From Onchocerca volvulus (taxonomy: Eukaryota; Nematoda; Chromadorea; Rhabditida; Onchocercidae), in contig HG738140.1 of assembly GCA_000499405.2 (NCBI GenBank), positions 13,615,460 to 13,679,459 on the forward strand: DNA of 64,000 nt, written 5' to 3'. The notes under the pieces were generated by a model. That model was not told where the DNA came from. It worked only from the letters and a program-made list of their open reading frames with translations, and made no database searches. Of this stretch, positions 35,560 to 50,400 are shown piece after piece (the stretch's first letter is position 1; every line of letters begins with the position of its first letter). The translations under genes and the position numbers were made by a program.

Positions 35560-35890
35560 AATGATGGAACTGATGGAATATCTTACAGAGAAACATACGT
35601 GAAATACGTGAAACGTGCACTTTGCCCGAAAATAAATGAACGCCACAAGCTCATAACACAGATCACAAACAAATACACGCACCAACGACATCACCAACAA
35701 TGCGCGCAGAATGGGCGGTTGAGGTTGTTCGAACCGATCCATTCGGCTGAGACTACCAATGTCGATTCTGCGAATGGCTGAATGTGGGCGGTGCCATAAA
35801 GAATTACCAATTAATTGACGTACGTGTGGTCCGAAAAGCACATCCTACGACTGGTGACGTACGTGTGACCCGACCCGATAAGCACATATC
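35560..35890. promoter_or_regulatory. GC-enriched island upstream of vab-1, candidate promoter or 5' UTR exon
   Basis: Composition rises well above the flanking DNA. It contains several CpG and GCGC sites and two copies of TGACGTACGTGTG (35816 and 35855), each followed by CCG and AAGCACAT. Open frames of 87 codons (+, 35518-35781) and 94 codons (-, 35841-35557) overlap here but match no family I know. A regulatory role is inference. Confidence 0.35.
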
Positions 35891-35999
35891 ATTATTCGTC
35901 AGATGTAAAATTACGTAAAAACATTATTCCTTTTATTTTAATTTCATTCCGATTCAAATTATCACCAGTGAATATGATAGAATCCCACTTTTTTTCGCT

Positions 36000-38900
36000 G
36001 TTAATTATTATAAAAACCTAACTAAATTAATGCTAATTTAGTTGTTACTTTTAACATTTGAATTCGCTTACGATGAAATTTCGACTAATTTGTCCTTTTT
36101 TTTTAAAATTTCATTTACCAAAAAAAAAAAAAGAAGATCGATATTTCGAACAAAAATACATCATATCATTCATGAAACAATGAATAACAGAGATTCAAAT
36201 GTAATTCAAATTTTAAAATCATCGAAATTAAGATTTGATTTTTGTGTTAACACTGAAATGAAAAAAAATCGATTCCAATTAATTTTATTATATTCATTTC
36301 GTTCTCATACAGTTTAAATTTATTATTCATGCTGTATTTCAATATAAATGCAAGGAATGAATTTTTCGTTTAAAACAAATTACTTTTAATTCATAAAAGA
36401 GAGATAGATGGAGAGAAAAAGGGAAGGAAAGAGAGGGAGGGAGACATAAGAAAAAAAGAAGAAAAAATGCATCAATTAATGATTACTAATTAAATTCATA
36501 TTTTTCACATTTAGTTTTTAATAATATGCTAATAATTACTCCACAAAATGAATAATAAGTGATAACTATCTGAGTCAAATATAATGCTCATTCAAGATAT
36601 GATAGCATATTATCATTTCCAAGTTTTATTCTAATTAACTAATTATTAAATCCTAGACTTATCAGCAAGAATTTGTGAATTCGTAAGAAATTAGACTTTG
36701 CTAGTTATAATTATACCTTAAATCCATATACTAAATATCGAACAGATCATTTCAATTACCTCTATCACTCGTAATGATTAAATGTAAATGATGAAATGAA
36801 GTATAATAGAATATAAATTTTAAGAATTTTAAAGTAAATTTAATGGATAGAAAAAGTGGTATTATACTGAATTGAATGTAATCAAAAAGATAGCATTCCA
36901 TCCATTAAATTAGCAAATATTTTAAATAAAAGGAAAAATTTGATTTTTCCGTGTTTCCTAAAACGATCATTTGAGTATTAATTATGTACAGAAATAAAAA
37001 AAAAAACTTTTTTTTTCCTTTTGAATGTTTTTTAAAAATTTGTTTCAATTGAATTTGTTTTTTTTAAATTCATTTTAATTACATATGTTTCGCTTGAAAA
37101 AAGAATTTTTGATTAGAAATGTAGCATTGATAGAACAAATAATTTTACGAAAAAAAGAAAAAGTTGAAAATTATTCAAAAATAAAGCTTCTCCATGAATT
37201 TTCAATTTATTATATGCGACAAGTGATGGTAAAGTGACGCAGAAAATGTTTACATGCATATGTCATGTATCTAACAGAGATGCACGTATCACGGATAGCA
37301 CGTAAACATCCATTTCAAATAAGGGTAATCCATCATTTGCATCCATTCTTCCATCAATGTTTATCTCAAATTTCATCGCTATTATTAGCAGCAAACAAAA
37401 ACTTTATCCATAATTGTCGCCCGTTTACCACTTTTTCAAATACTATTGAAAGTAATTGAATGATTTGCAAAAAATTTTAGGTATTTATGTAATTTTTTTT
37501 TTTTATAAAATTACTTGTATTATTAAATAAATTTATCGAAATTACAAAATCCCAGATAAAATTAATTGAATTGTATTACAATATTATGTTTAATGATTGA
37601 TTACAAAAAAAAAAAAGCTAAGAAAATTTAGAGAAGAGGAAGATGAAAAAAAGAAAAAATTTTATCTTATAAAAATTCTTACAATGAGATAAGAATAAAA
37701 GAGATGAGCAAATTTTACCAAAATATTTCGCGACAAAAAATTTTATAATATTTAATGAATGATAAAAAAAAAATGAAAAAAGATAAATGATAAAATTGCA
37801 ATCTAAACATTTTTTTTTCAAAGAAATTTTTTATATAAAAAAGTAAAAAAATGATTAAATATATGATTAATTTACTTAAAATGTAATTAAGAGAATAAAA
37901 TAATACTTCGTTTAGTAAAAATAAAGAAAAAGAAAAGGTAAAAATGAAAATTCAAGAATAAAATAAAGAAAACATTGTAAATTTAGTAAAATATCTGCTT
38001 AAAAAAATGGCTAAGATAGAGATTTTTTAAATATTACTGATTTACTGATTTAAATATAATTAGTAAACTAAAATTGATACTTGTTAAATGTTATTAACAA
38101 ATTAACAATTATCAAATATTACTGGCTTTTTAGATTTAATCATAATCAGCAAATCAAAACCGAATCTTATTAAATATTGCTGGTTTTTTAGATTTAAATA
38201 TTTTTTGTTAAAATTAAATTCCTTTGCAAGATTATATCATCAGATATGCAATATTATATCATAAGATTCTAACTGGCCAATTTTAAAAATTTATAAGCAC
38301 TTTTGGAAATCTATAGAAATCTTTGAATATGAATTGCTTGAAGTGGCGAAATTTTATGAAGAATTTTAAATTTGATTTTTGATTTTTAAGAAATAATTAA
38401 TAAGTCATTGTCATAATCGGTATTTCTATGATTTTTTAGGGGATAGAATAAAAGTCTTAGAAAACATCCCGAGATTTAAAAAGAGAGTGTACTTATTGAA
38501 TTTTATAAACTTTAAAATAATTTTAATCATTATTTGCAATAAAATCGAAATCAGTAATATTATTAAAGGATGCATTATTGCAAATGAAATCTTAGATTAA
38601 TTAATTCGTAAAAAAAAAAAAAAAATAAAAAAATAAAAAAAAATACAAAATCATGTTTTCAAAATGCTCAAAATATCAGAATGATACGCAAGAAATATTT
38701 AGTAAATGATGCATCTTTTGGTAATCGAATATGATGATAATAAATGATAGTATGATATGTGGATAAGAAGTGACACGTGGATAAGAAGTGATACGTGAAT
38801 AAGAAGCGTAAAAAGAAGCGTAACCAAAGCAAACGTGTCAAAAAGAAATAAATGAAAATGAAAAAAAAAAGAAGGAAAAGTTACAGAATCTAATGGTCAA

Positions 38901-41900
38901 ATTACAATATTGGGATGATTTACGATAGTAATTGCTATTATGAATGATTGCAATTATAACGAATGATTCAGATGGACGAATCCTTCCAATATTTTCACAA
39001 CAACGGGGCCATCATAAATATCGTAGTACGATTTACAACCGTATCATAATCATCCATTTGGAAAGTATACATTGCTACTTTGCTTTCCATTAATATGCAT
39101 AGGATAGATTTCATTATTATTATTTTTATTATTACTAAATATCAAAAATCTATGGTATCTATATTATGGGAAAATAAAAAGATAATTATTATCAATGAAA
39201 ATTTAAAATTAAAATGAAATTGTTTAATTTTTTTGAGAATATAATTTTAAAATTTGTAATTTGATTAATTTAAGTGTTCAGTCAATTAAGCAAGCATAAT
39301 ATCTAAATAATTTAAGATAATTTGATCAAATGGAAATGCAATCAAATGCGAATGATTCAAAAAAGATTGGATTATATAATGGAAGAGTAGAAGTATATGA
39401 AGCATTTAATGAAATTTTATTTCATATTTTAATAATCAATACTAAAATATAAAAATTAAAATTTATTTTTCAAATAAGACAAAAATGAGAAATTTTAAAT
39501 TTGAAATTTTTAAATTTAACTAACAAGTACAACAAGTTACATTTTAGAGTTCAGAAAACTTTGTTTACTAAATTCACGGATAATACGACTGCATGCAAGG
39601 AATACTCTGAACATATCTTGTTTTTATAATTTAAAAATTTTAATTTCAATAATTTAATTGTTCAATGATTGGTGAAATTAACATTTGCATATGATATGAT
39701 TGCACGTGAAAAGGAATTGGTACCTAACATCCATGTTCAAGGATGAAAATTCTGGAAATAAATCATTTTGCAAGTTTGTTAATCAAAAAAAGAAGAAAAA
39801 TCAATGAGAAGGAGAGAAACGTGAACAAATAAGCGTTGATGAACGTGAATGAAAAGTTTCTCTCATTTCAAAGATTGTCGTGTCCATTGATTATGATCAG
39901 AAAAGAGAAGAAAGAAAATCAAATTTTTGGATGCAAAAGATTGCCGCAACGGATGCTTATCAAATTGTTAAATCTGGTCTGTATAAAATGATTACTGAAA
40001 GATGAAACTTCTCCTTTTCTTCCAATGTAAACAATCTATCTACTCGAAAATTTTTGACTATTTCGCATATATTTTCATTTTTCATCATTGTAACTGAAAG
40101 ATGGTGCAATTAATCAAAATATTCTCTCACTTCTTTGCAAGAATTCGAAAATTTTGCGCCTTTCAATTGCCGCATTTTCATCCTTATCAACTAATGTCAA
40201 ATGTTGAAATGTTTCATTCATTGCCGAAAAATTTGCACCTTTCAATTGTACCAGTTTCATCTTATCGGCTGATACCAAAAATGCCGAAATATCTTACTCA
40301 TTTCTCGACAAATCTATGTCTTTCAATTGTTCCATCTTAATTCTTATCAATTGATATTAAATGCTGAAGTCTTATCAACTGATAAATTATCTCATTCACT
40401 ATCAATAATCGATGAATACGCAAAAAAAGACATAAAATACTTTATATGTAAGCACAAACATTTTTTTAAGTATATTTACAGCAAAGATTGCACAAATTTT
40501 TTTTTTTAAACGGAGCACTATTTAATTTCGAAAATTTATTAAGATCCTTCAAATTGTCAACACTATTTGAATAGTAAAAATTTACGAAAATTTTAAAATG
40601 TCTTAATCTAAATTTCAAAAATTTAAAAAGTTCGAAAGATTTAATAATTTCGATGAATTAAACTAAAAATATGTTTTTTAGCTTCAAATGAAAAAATTGA
40701 TTATTAATTTTCAAAAAAAAAAGAAATGTTTAAAACATAAAAAATTGTGGGCGAGAAATGAAAAATGAGCCAAAAATGAAAGAAAATAGAGCAAAGACTA
40801 TTGCGCAAGAAAGTAAAGATGGCTAATAAATATTGAAAAATGGCGAACAGATTGAAATTTTCAAATTAACAAACACCTTGAAAAAATAAATTGAAATTAG
40901 CAATCATGAAATATCAATTATTAAAAAGATACGTTGTACCGGCTATTTACGAGTTGAAAAATTCCTAATGAATGATTAATTGCAGCGAATTTGTATTTGT
41001 ATTTGAAGAGAAAAATTTACTGTGAAAAGACTTGGAAATTTAAATTTTAAATAATCAAAGGAAAAAAAGGAGAAGAAAAATAATTCTTAGCATGAAGAAT
41101 ACTTTTTCTGCAATAAGATAAGTTTCTTTCATTTGATAAAGATTAATCCTTCGTCATATATACTTAAACAATTAATATTTATTGATAATTAAATTCATAA
41201 TTGCAAAAAAAAGAGTGCACGCGAAGTATTTTTATAATAAATCTGGGATATATTAAAAATGAGTAAAATTATCATTAAAAATTTGTAACAAATTAACCAT
41301 TTCCTTTTTTATTAATTTAAAAATGAAGAAATAAAATTTGATGAATTAAAAGTGAATAGAAGTGACAATCTGCTTGATAAATGACTAAATGCCTAAATAT
41401 ATTGAAAAGTCACATGCCAAGATAATTAATAAAAAGAAATTATAAAAATCAAAATTATCATTTAATTTTTCATAAATATTTATGATGAAGTAAAAATTCA
41501 AGCAGTTTTCTTTGCATTCTAGAAAATCCTACAACAGACGGCATCAAGAATAATTAAAAAATACAACCAATTTCTTTTTTTTCTTAAATAAATTTGAATT
41601 TAGAAAATTTAAAAACTATTTAGAAATCAATGATTAATTGAAAAATGATTTATAAATCAATCAATTTTAAATCGGAAAATTTAAAAAATGAAACAGCTAG
41701 AAAATTTCGAAATGTATTAAATAAGTATTCGTTAACTTAATCGATAAATGCAAGATACTGTTAGCAAGTGTGTGAATGATATTAAGTAATGCCTAAAATA
41801 GTTATTTTGATTTTTTTGATCAAAACTGTTATTTTCAAAAATTTTTTAAAAATTCTGATGTATTCAATTGTATTATGTCGTGGCAGGAATTGATATTTTA

Positions 41901-44028
41901 TGCAAATTATGCAAAAAAGTTATCGAATTTAAAAATTAATATAAGTTAAATAAAGTATTTTATACATATTCCAAATAAAATCTATGGAAGATTCCATTCG
42001 GAATGTGCATAAATAAGCGATGTAAAGAGATGAAATAAAAAAAAACTTTTAGTCTCATTTCTCCGACAGTTGCGCCATTATTTATTATCAAACTTATGAC
42101 ATTTCTATATTAAACTGAAAAAAATGCAAATATATTTTGGAAAGAGAGAAGATGAAAGATAAAGAAAGAAAAGAAAAATTGATATGTCCCAATTTCAATT
42201 TGGAATTTTAAAAATAGCTGAAGAAATGAAGCATAAAATTTTGTTTAATAAATTAATGATGGTTTATTTTAAATTAAAAAAAAATAATAATAAATGCTGA
42301 TATATCTCAAAAAATATTGCTGATAATAAGAGTAATAATATTATGCATTAGTATAATAACAAAACTAGAAAAGTATGATATTTATAATTAAATTTTTTTT
42401 CTTATATTAATTTCAGATTTCTATATTCCCTCTATTCTTCCACATGTGGTACAAAAAATTGACTAATATATAAATAAAAAAAAATATTGCTAGAAATTTA
42501 CAAATTCAAAGAAAACTTCAAGAATGATAATGTTAATTTTAAAATTACTAATAATTAAGTCAATGACTTTATAAAATAAATCGATGAAAAAATGAATTAG
42601 CAATGGATAAATGTAAAAAAAATTACGTCTTATTTATCCAGAAAATTCGGCAATACTGAAATTTTTACACATAAATAGCAATCACTCGGAGAGAAAATGA
42701 AAAATTAGAAATCATTAGTTTCGACTTTTCGGAAAAGCAGGATTTATTTTCTCAATTTCTATAATTTTTCTATTTAATATAATGTTATAAATATTCCTAA
42801 CCTTATCCAGAAAAACGAGTTTCAGATTTATCGGCGGTTAGTTTGCATCTTGAAGACAATCTAAAAATTAATTTTACGGTTGTCAAAAAAAAAAAAATTT
42901 TGCATATTTTCAAGTTTTTTTAAACTTTTTTGAGTATAGTTGTAACCAATAAGACTTCTTAAAATATAATTTCCTCTTCTACAACTATTAACGCCAAAGT
43001 TAAACTCCTTTACAACTATTAGACCAAATCAAACTCTTAGTCAGATTAAGTAATTACAACCGGACAGCAAATGAGAAAATAAAACGAATTTTTGGCCAGA
43101 AATAACAAGCTGAAATAAGATGATCTGAAAATCTCATAAGATCTTGTTTTAATTTTTAATAAATTTCTATCTGGCTAAAATGTTGAAAAATAGAATTTAA
43201 GGTGTCAAAATCGATAGCATTATCCCATTCTCAAGAGAGTCACTTTGAAAATTCTCGATAATGAATAAATTCCTCATTGACGAAATTTTCACTTACTCAA
43301 TTACCATAAATACCGTTAATAAATAATATTATAATTCGCTATCGTAATTGTTTGTCAAAGTATCAAATTTCGTCATAATAATAATCATTATCCTCACTGT
43401 ACTATTACCATGATAATTGAATTTGTAAATTTGCGATCATTTATTATTGCTAATAGTAAAATATTATCATCATCAATTCTGATACTGTCATTTTTTATAT
43501 CAACATCGTTATCATCATTACTATCAATTTTAATATCGCTTATCACATAACTGTTAGTATCATCATCATCACAATTGTAATGCTTGTTGTTTATCATATT
43601 ATCATCGTCATCATCACGAATTTATGATACTGTCGTTTATGATATTATCATGACTAACTTTTATACTATTTTTATCACATTATTATCAGTACCATCGTCA
43701 TCACAATTAATGATATTGTTTATCACATTACCATCGCTATTATCAATAATATCATTTTGGTACTATCATTTATCACATTATTTATCATCAATTTTAATAC
43801 TATAGCTTATTACATTACCACTATCTGATCATATCATTCATCATCAATTTATCATTTTTTATATCATTTTTCTTGCTATCATAATCATTGTTGTTTTAAA
43901 TTGTTACTTTCATCATTCATATTACATAATACCATGATTTTATCAAAATTTACAAAGAAAACGCAAAATTTACACTTGCTCAATCAGCATAACTTTAATA
44001 AAGATATGAAAACAACAATTATCAATTT
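36000..44028. other. Gene-poor AT-rich DNA with minisatellites
   Basis: No supported gene. Repeats found: an 18-bp unit (GTGGATAAGAAGTGA core) at 38757-38808, an 83-bp unit at 40105-40400, and ATC/TTA-rich simple sequence at 43370-43930. A GC-richer patch at 37240-37440 has an open frame of 64 codons without recognisable similarity. Confidence 0.5.
40105..40400. repeat. About 83-bp imperfect tandem repeat
   Basis: About 3.5 units. Each carries TTTCAATTG followed by a CATCTTATCA(A/G)CTGAT-like block and AATG(C/T)(C/T)GAA. Units begin near 40147, 40225 and 40308. Open frames across it come from the repeat. Confidence 0.7.
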
Positions 44029-44330
44029 TTAATAATTGAAAATTTGATTTTGTGTTATCTTAACATTACCCCTGATAAAACTTGATGAATATTTAAAATT
44101 TTGATTGATATCATCGAATGTTAAACGCGGTATTGTAGTATGTACTATTATTTTGCACGTGGGTAAAATCTCCATTAGCTTGGCAGAAAGATGACCACAA
44201 CCACCAGAAAGGTCATCAGACAATGTTTAGAGGAGATTATGGTCATTGTTATGATTATGATCACGAATAACCTCCGCTATGCTGCTATAAACATCCATAT
44301 GCACAGCTGCTCAGATTTCAGAATGTTGTT
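44029..44330 (-). pseudogene. Possible decayed O-methyltransferase-like fragment
   Basis: One frame reads MDVYSSIAEVIRD (from 44298) up to TAA at 44229-44227. A shifted frame then gives LSDDLSGGCGHLSAKLMEIL and PTCKIIVHTTIP. The order (helix, then D-x-GG-x-G-x-L...P-x-x-K-I-x-V) resembles the SAM-binding motif I region of ASMT-type O-methyltransferases. The match is weak and was made from memory. It may be chance. Confidence 0.22.
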
Positions 44331-45617
44331 TAGCAAGTACAAAACCGATCATTTTGAGGTCAAAATCCAAAAAAATATACGGTATATCATTCTTTGAAAA
44401 ACCGATTATTTTCAGTTTTTTTTTTAGAATCTTATAAAAAATTAAAATCTGTTATTTATTCAAAGTTATTTTTAATTACTGAATATGATTTAAATGGATA
44501 AATCAGTTAAGTTATTCGAAAATTTGATAGTTTCGATAAAATTTTGTAAAAATTTATATGAGAGAAAAAATATTATTTTCTTTCATTAAAAATTTTTTTA
44601 TTGTTGGATCAAATAAAAATTTAGTCTTAAAAATAGTATTAAATCGATAATAAGTAGTTTCTCAAAAATATCTAACGGGAATATCGATAATGCATCATCA
44701 AAACTATGTCCATTAATAATTATTTGCATATTTTAAATTTCAAAATGACTGAAATTTTGACAATTTGTTGAAAGCTGTAAGTAGCACCATTACTATTCCC
44801 ACATCAATCATCATTCCATAAATTTTTAAATGTGTCTTTCTTTCTTCTCTTCTCTTTTTTTTTTTTAATCAAATTTGCTACGAAGAGAAGAGAAATAAAT
44901 AAAAATGGCGCAAAGTTGTTGGTTAACAAAATTAGAAACATCTGCCATTCATTCTCCGTTGTGACCAATTAATCCATGCAAAAAGCTGACCATTTCTCGA
45001 GAACCAATATAAATATCATATCTTAACTATATTTAATCTAACCATTTTTTTCCTTCCCACTTCTTTCATTTTTACATCGTTCTTTTCAATTCTTCCTCTT
45101 CATATCAATATTTCTTGTCTAGAACTTTCAAGATTTGATAAATTAACTTTTTTTTTTCTTCCAATTCCCTCCGCTCACTCTTCCCAATTCCCTCTTAAGC
45201 ATAGAAAGTTATTATTATTATTGCCTTCTATTGGTAAGAAATATTTGAATGAAGTTATATTTCTTATAGAAAAAAAAAGAAAAAAGATAGATGAACAGAT
45301 GGACAAAAGAAGAAATATAAAAAAAATAAGATACGACGGGAAAAAAAAAAAAGCAATTTTTGATTATTTATTTGTTTCTTCTTTTACTGTTATTCTGAAA
45401 AAAGAAGAAATAAAAAAAAAAGTTTTTTTTTTTTCAAATAGTTACTTTTTTTTTTAAAAAAAAATATTTTTAAATTTTTTTTGCGAATTTTTTCTTTATA
45501 AAAACAAAATTTTAGATAATAAACTGTTATTTTTTTTGAACTAACTATTTGAATTGTACAACATATGATATGAAATTATGCTAACAATAATAATATATGC
45601 AATCTCTAAATATGAGT

Positions 45618-45965
45618 AAATACTGTAATGTGAAGAATCTTCTTCATAAGCAAGTAAATCCGTTATGTAAGAAATTTTCCCTAAATAAAGGCAATATCAG
45701 AAATATTCCCTAGAGATATGATGATAAAAGAAATCTTTCCCAGAGGTAAACACGGTAATATCTCAGGAAGAAATACGGTAATGTAAGAAACCTTTAAAGA
45801 TAAATACGGTGACGTAAGGAATCCTTAAATGTAGATAAATACGGTAAATAAAAAATCTTCCTAGAGATAAATACAGTAATACAAAAAAATTTCCTTTAAA
45901 TAGAGATAAATATGCTAATACAAGAAATCCTATTTAAATAGAAATACAATAAGAAATCGTCTTAA
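45618..45965. repeat. About 35-bp degenerate minisatellite
   Basis: About nine to ten diverged units sharing AGAGATAAATACGGTAAT, then AAGAAATC(T/C)T(T/C)CC. Spacing between GGTAAT-type cores is about 30-40 bp. Confidence 0.75.
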
Positions 45966-47443
45966 ATAAAGACATTTGTTTTTAAGCATAAAATTTTTAT
46001 GTTATGAAATTTTCAAATTTTAAATTTTTCGAAATTTTATGAAATTTGAATTTTATGAATAGAAATTCATAAATTAATTCATAGAGATTTGGAAATATAA
46101 TATTATCGTATACATACAATAGAGAGATATACATGACATTCATACATTTTTTTTTTTACTGTATTCATTATAATATTTATAAATTTAAGATACTTGCAGT
46201 AAATTAAAAATTTTTTGAAAATATATGCTTCATTGAATATACGTAACATTTGAAGATGTTTTATCTTGTAAAGAATGAAATTTTAAAAAACTTAAAATTG
46301 AGTACTTATACATTTAATGATGCATTTATCATTGTTATGTTGAAGACCAATTTCAATGTGATGTTTCTAAGATAAGAAATCGAATTTTTTTGCAAATTGA
46401 AGAACTTCAAAAGAGCCACAAAGTGTCACCAAATTTTCATACAATTTAAATACACAAAAGAAATCATTTTTGAATGATTTATATGCAATAAGTATAAAAA
46501 AGTTTGTCATATATATATTACTCATCCAATCTTTAAAATGTCGTTTTTTTTCTCACAAATTATTCTTAATATTTGTGTTTACTTATATAAATATTAGATA
46601 ATAAAAATATATGTATATATAATATTCAATTATTACAAGAAAATATTTAAATTTTCAAATAGTTTTTTTCCTCCAATCGTACAAAATAGAAAAAAAATAA
46701 TATATTTGCAAGTTTTTTAAATAAATTTAATGGAAATTTATTTGAATAAATCATTAATGATTATGTTCTTATATTTGTCTAGTTTAATTGAACAAATTAA
46801 AAGTGTTAATTATAATTTATAGCTAAAATATGAGCAAATATTAGGAAGAATGAAATATTTCCTTAGTCTATTGGACAATTTCAATTCTTCATTTCATCTT
46901 TTCAACTCTCTCCTTTTCTCCGTTCTCTTTCGCTTAAAACTGTTCAATATTACACACAGACAGGTGGTGATGATAATGATAGTGGACGATGGGAGGTAAT
47001 TTCAGACTGGTCAGAAATATAACTAACCGATCATCAATCATTACTATCATTAATCAGTGAAAGTTTAAAATCGAAAAGTTTTGAGGTGTGAAACTTGACA
47101 CGTCAATCTTGCAAACATTATTTCCCACTTACTATATCCATCGCCAACATTCTTTAGTTAACAATATCAAACACTTCATTGTTAAATGATTATTAAGTGT
47201 TTTTCTTTTCCTTTAAAAGAAAATTAATTTTTAACAAAGAAATAAAAAAATTTTTCCTAACATTTTTAATAAAAATTCGATCAAAGAAAAATTTATTATT
47301 TCTAATTGAATTTTAATTCTAATTTGTATTGATAAGTTAGAATTAGAATTCAATCAGAATTGAATTATTTTAAATCAATTTGCCGCCCGCATTAGACAAC
47401 TCTTATTGATTTAATATATTGCAATAATTTATCCTAATTATAT

Positions 47444-47476
<33 letters not shown>

Positions 47477-50400
47477 GCAATTGAAAGTTAATTTTAAATT
47501 TGTTTAAAGAAAAACAAATTTAGAAGAAAAAGAAAAAGAAGAAGAAAAATTTAACCGATGAATGAATGCCAATCAATGTCATTTGTTTGAAAATTATCCG
47601 TCGTTGCATCGAACGTTCATTTCAAAGAAGTGGCGGTAAAAGAGAAGATAATCGGTTGAAAAAAAAAAGAGCAAAAAAAGTAAAAGAAAGGAATTGAAAT
47701 GAGTTGAGATTGGGTGAATTTGTTTAAAATGAAAAAAAAAAAAAAGTGGAAAAACATTGGAAGGAAAGCTCAACTAAGCAAACCAATCGAAAAATGAAAG
47801 AAAACAAATTTAGTTTGAAAAAAAGCAAAGCGAAGAGAAAAGAAATGGTAAATATGCAAAAGAAATTGAATAAAAAGTGCTAAATGTAAAAATATGTGAT
47901 TGATAATGGATATTTATCTCTTCTATCATTTCTTACTGTAAATTTTGCTTTGTGTAGTAAAGCATATTAAGAGAAATTTAAAAGTGTGTTTAATAAAGTA
48001 TATTAAATAAAATTTATTTAATTTTTTTCTTTTTTTTTGCAAAAAAAGAGAGGTAAAAGATTAATTTTTTAAAAAAATTGAATTTGAAAGAAAAAATTAA
48101 ATGCTAATAAAAAATAAAAATCTGTTAAAGATTCCTCAAAATTTGAAAAAAAAAAATGAAGAATTTTTGAATTTCGTATGAAATTTTTGTCTAAAAAAAA
48201 TTTTTTATTAGATTAAAAACGAATAATCAATAGTTAAAGAAATTCATTATATAAGTCAAGGACTTCTTTCTTTCTCTTTCTCTCTCTCTCTTTTTCTAAA
48301 TCTCTTAGAAAACAGATCATAGATCATCGGATACGAAATGTCGTGAATTATTAAGAATTGGCTCAATTGCTCGTAGAAATGGCAAATTTTCGTTGATTTA
48401 TATAATAATTTGTCAAATCTTAATTGATCTCAATCAATTGATTGATTTATTCTCGTAAATGTTGCTTAGAAATGATAAAATTATTTTTCATTGCAAAAAT
48501 ACAAATTTTTTCTCTCAAATTTTAAAATATTTTAAAGTGATAAAACTTATGTAAACAAAAATCTATCATATGCATAGAAAGGGAAAATTAAAACCGATCA
48601 TTTGTAAAAGGTAATCCGATATTATTTGTTTACTCATCATCCTTCACTTTCTTTACCTTTCTTTTATTTTCATCTTCCTCAAATTTCTCCTTTTCATCTC
48701 TTTCCTTTCACACCAATGAATTGTTTCTTCACACATTCTTCTCTGCAAACAAATAAACAAACAAATAAACAAACAAACAGCTAAACAAATAAAGTAAAAC
48801 AAAAGGAAATAAAACGAACCAATTAGATCCATTTATTGGCCCGATGACCTCCGAGTGGACACAATAGTCTGATGAGAATACATTAAAGACGGATGAATAT
48901 AGAAGTTTAGAGGCATAAATTTTATTTCTTTCTTTTTTAATTTCTTTTTTTAATTTTTAGTTAAGATGATGAGAAAAATTCACAATTTAGTTTACCAATT
49001 GTTGTAAAAATTTTGTAGGAAAAACTTTTCAATTTTTTAAAAATTTCAATAAAAATCTCAATGCATATATTTCTTTTTACAAATTGCTGCAAAATATTCT
49101 TATGACATAAAAATTGTCAGACAAGAAGATTTGTATAAGAAATTCATTGATAAATATCAAATCCTCCAAATTTAATTTTAAAGAAATTAATTTTTTCCGA
49201 AAATACTTTTTATTTATTTTTTCAAAAAAAAAAAAAGAAAAAGAAAAATATTTTTTTCGAAGAAAATTTGAATGGAATTTAACGCAGAAATGTGTTATTG
49301 GAGGTTAAGAAACTTCTATCGAAATATATTTTCAGATATTTTAAAGAAGAAGAAAGAAATGATCATTTAGTAGAATGAGGAATACGTGAAAGATATATGA
49401 TATGAAGTTTCGATAGATCTTTATCACTATCGCTTCCTTTCTTTTTTTCTACTTACTAATTTCTTTTTTTTTCCCGGAATTTTATCAGACAAAAATGAGC
49501 GAAATTTTTCAAATATTGAACACATTTGAATTAGCAACTTTTTTTTTTTTTTTTGATATGATAGTCAGCCATAAAACAATTTTAACAAATCGTTTTAAAT
49601 ATTTTATTTTCATCGAAAATGAAATGTGTTCAATATTGAAGGGATATTTGAAATTTTATGAAATTGAAACATCCTGCAAAAATTAATTCAAATATTTTGA
49701 TTAATGAACTTTGATTTATGCATTTATTTGCCATGCATTGATTATAGTCTAAATAATAAATAAATATCTGCGAAGAAAAAGAAAATAAAAAAATGAATTG
49801 GAGTGGATAAAGAAATTGAATTAATAAATAAATAAAAAGCTATCAATGCAAATAAGTAAAATAAGTAATGTTTAATGAAATTATAATATGCAAGAAAAAG
49901 TAAGTATTTAAGTTCTGAAGTTTCGTGTAAGAAATATAATATGAGTGGATGAAAGTGATAGTGTTCGAATAAAATATATAACTATATTAAAAAAAGTGAG
50001 TATTAAATTTCTGAATTTAATTTTATGAAATATGTGAACGAGTCCAGTGCTAAAATAAAATATAAACGTGCAAAAAGAAATATTTAAGTTTTGAGATTTT
50101 TTGAAAGTTAAAATCACAAAAATAAGCCTTTGTTACCATAATCCCATATTGAGTTTTGAAATTTTGAAAAATACTAATAAATACTAAATATTCTAACTTC
50201 GGCGGTTTGATTCGATTTCTTAAGACTCTAATCTTGTTTGATAGCACTTAAATTGTGAGCCAGAATTGGCTCTTTCGAGAAATAAATACTTTATGGTTGG
50301 ATTACTCCTTTCCGCAAAGAAATTTGAAAAATTTACCATACGATGACTTTAAACTTCTAACAGATGTCTAATTTTGTTAATTTAAAAAGAAACTAATAGA

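Noticed and set aside
35730..35750. GTTCGAACC-like tRNA B-box
   Set aside because: No A-box, anticodon arm or acceptor stem could be folded around it. The string is a palindrome that arises easily.
35518..35841. Overlapping open frames on both strands of the GC island
   Set aside because: Neither has a recognisable domain. Frames stay open because the block is GC-richer. It is reported as a possible regulatory region instead.
45221..45457. 78-codon Lys-rich open frame
   Set aside because: The composition comes from poly-A/GAA tracts. No supporting start context or domain.
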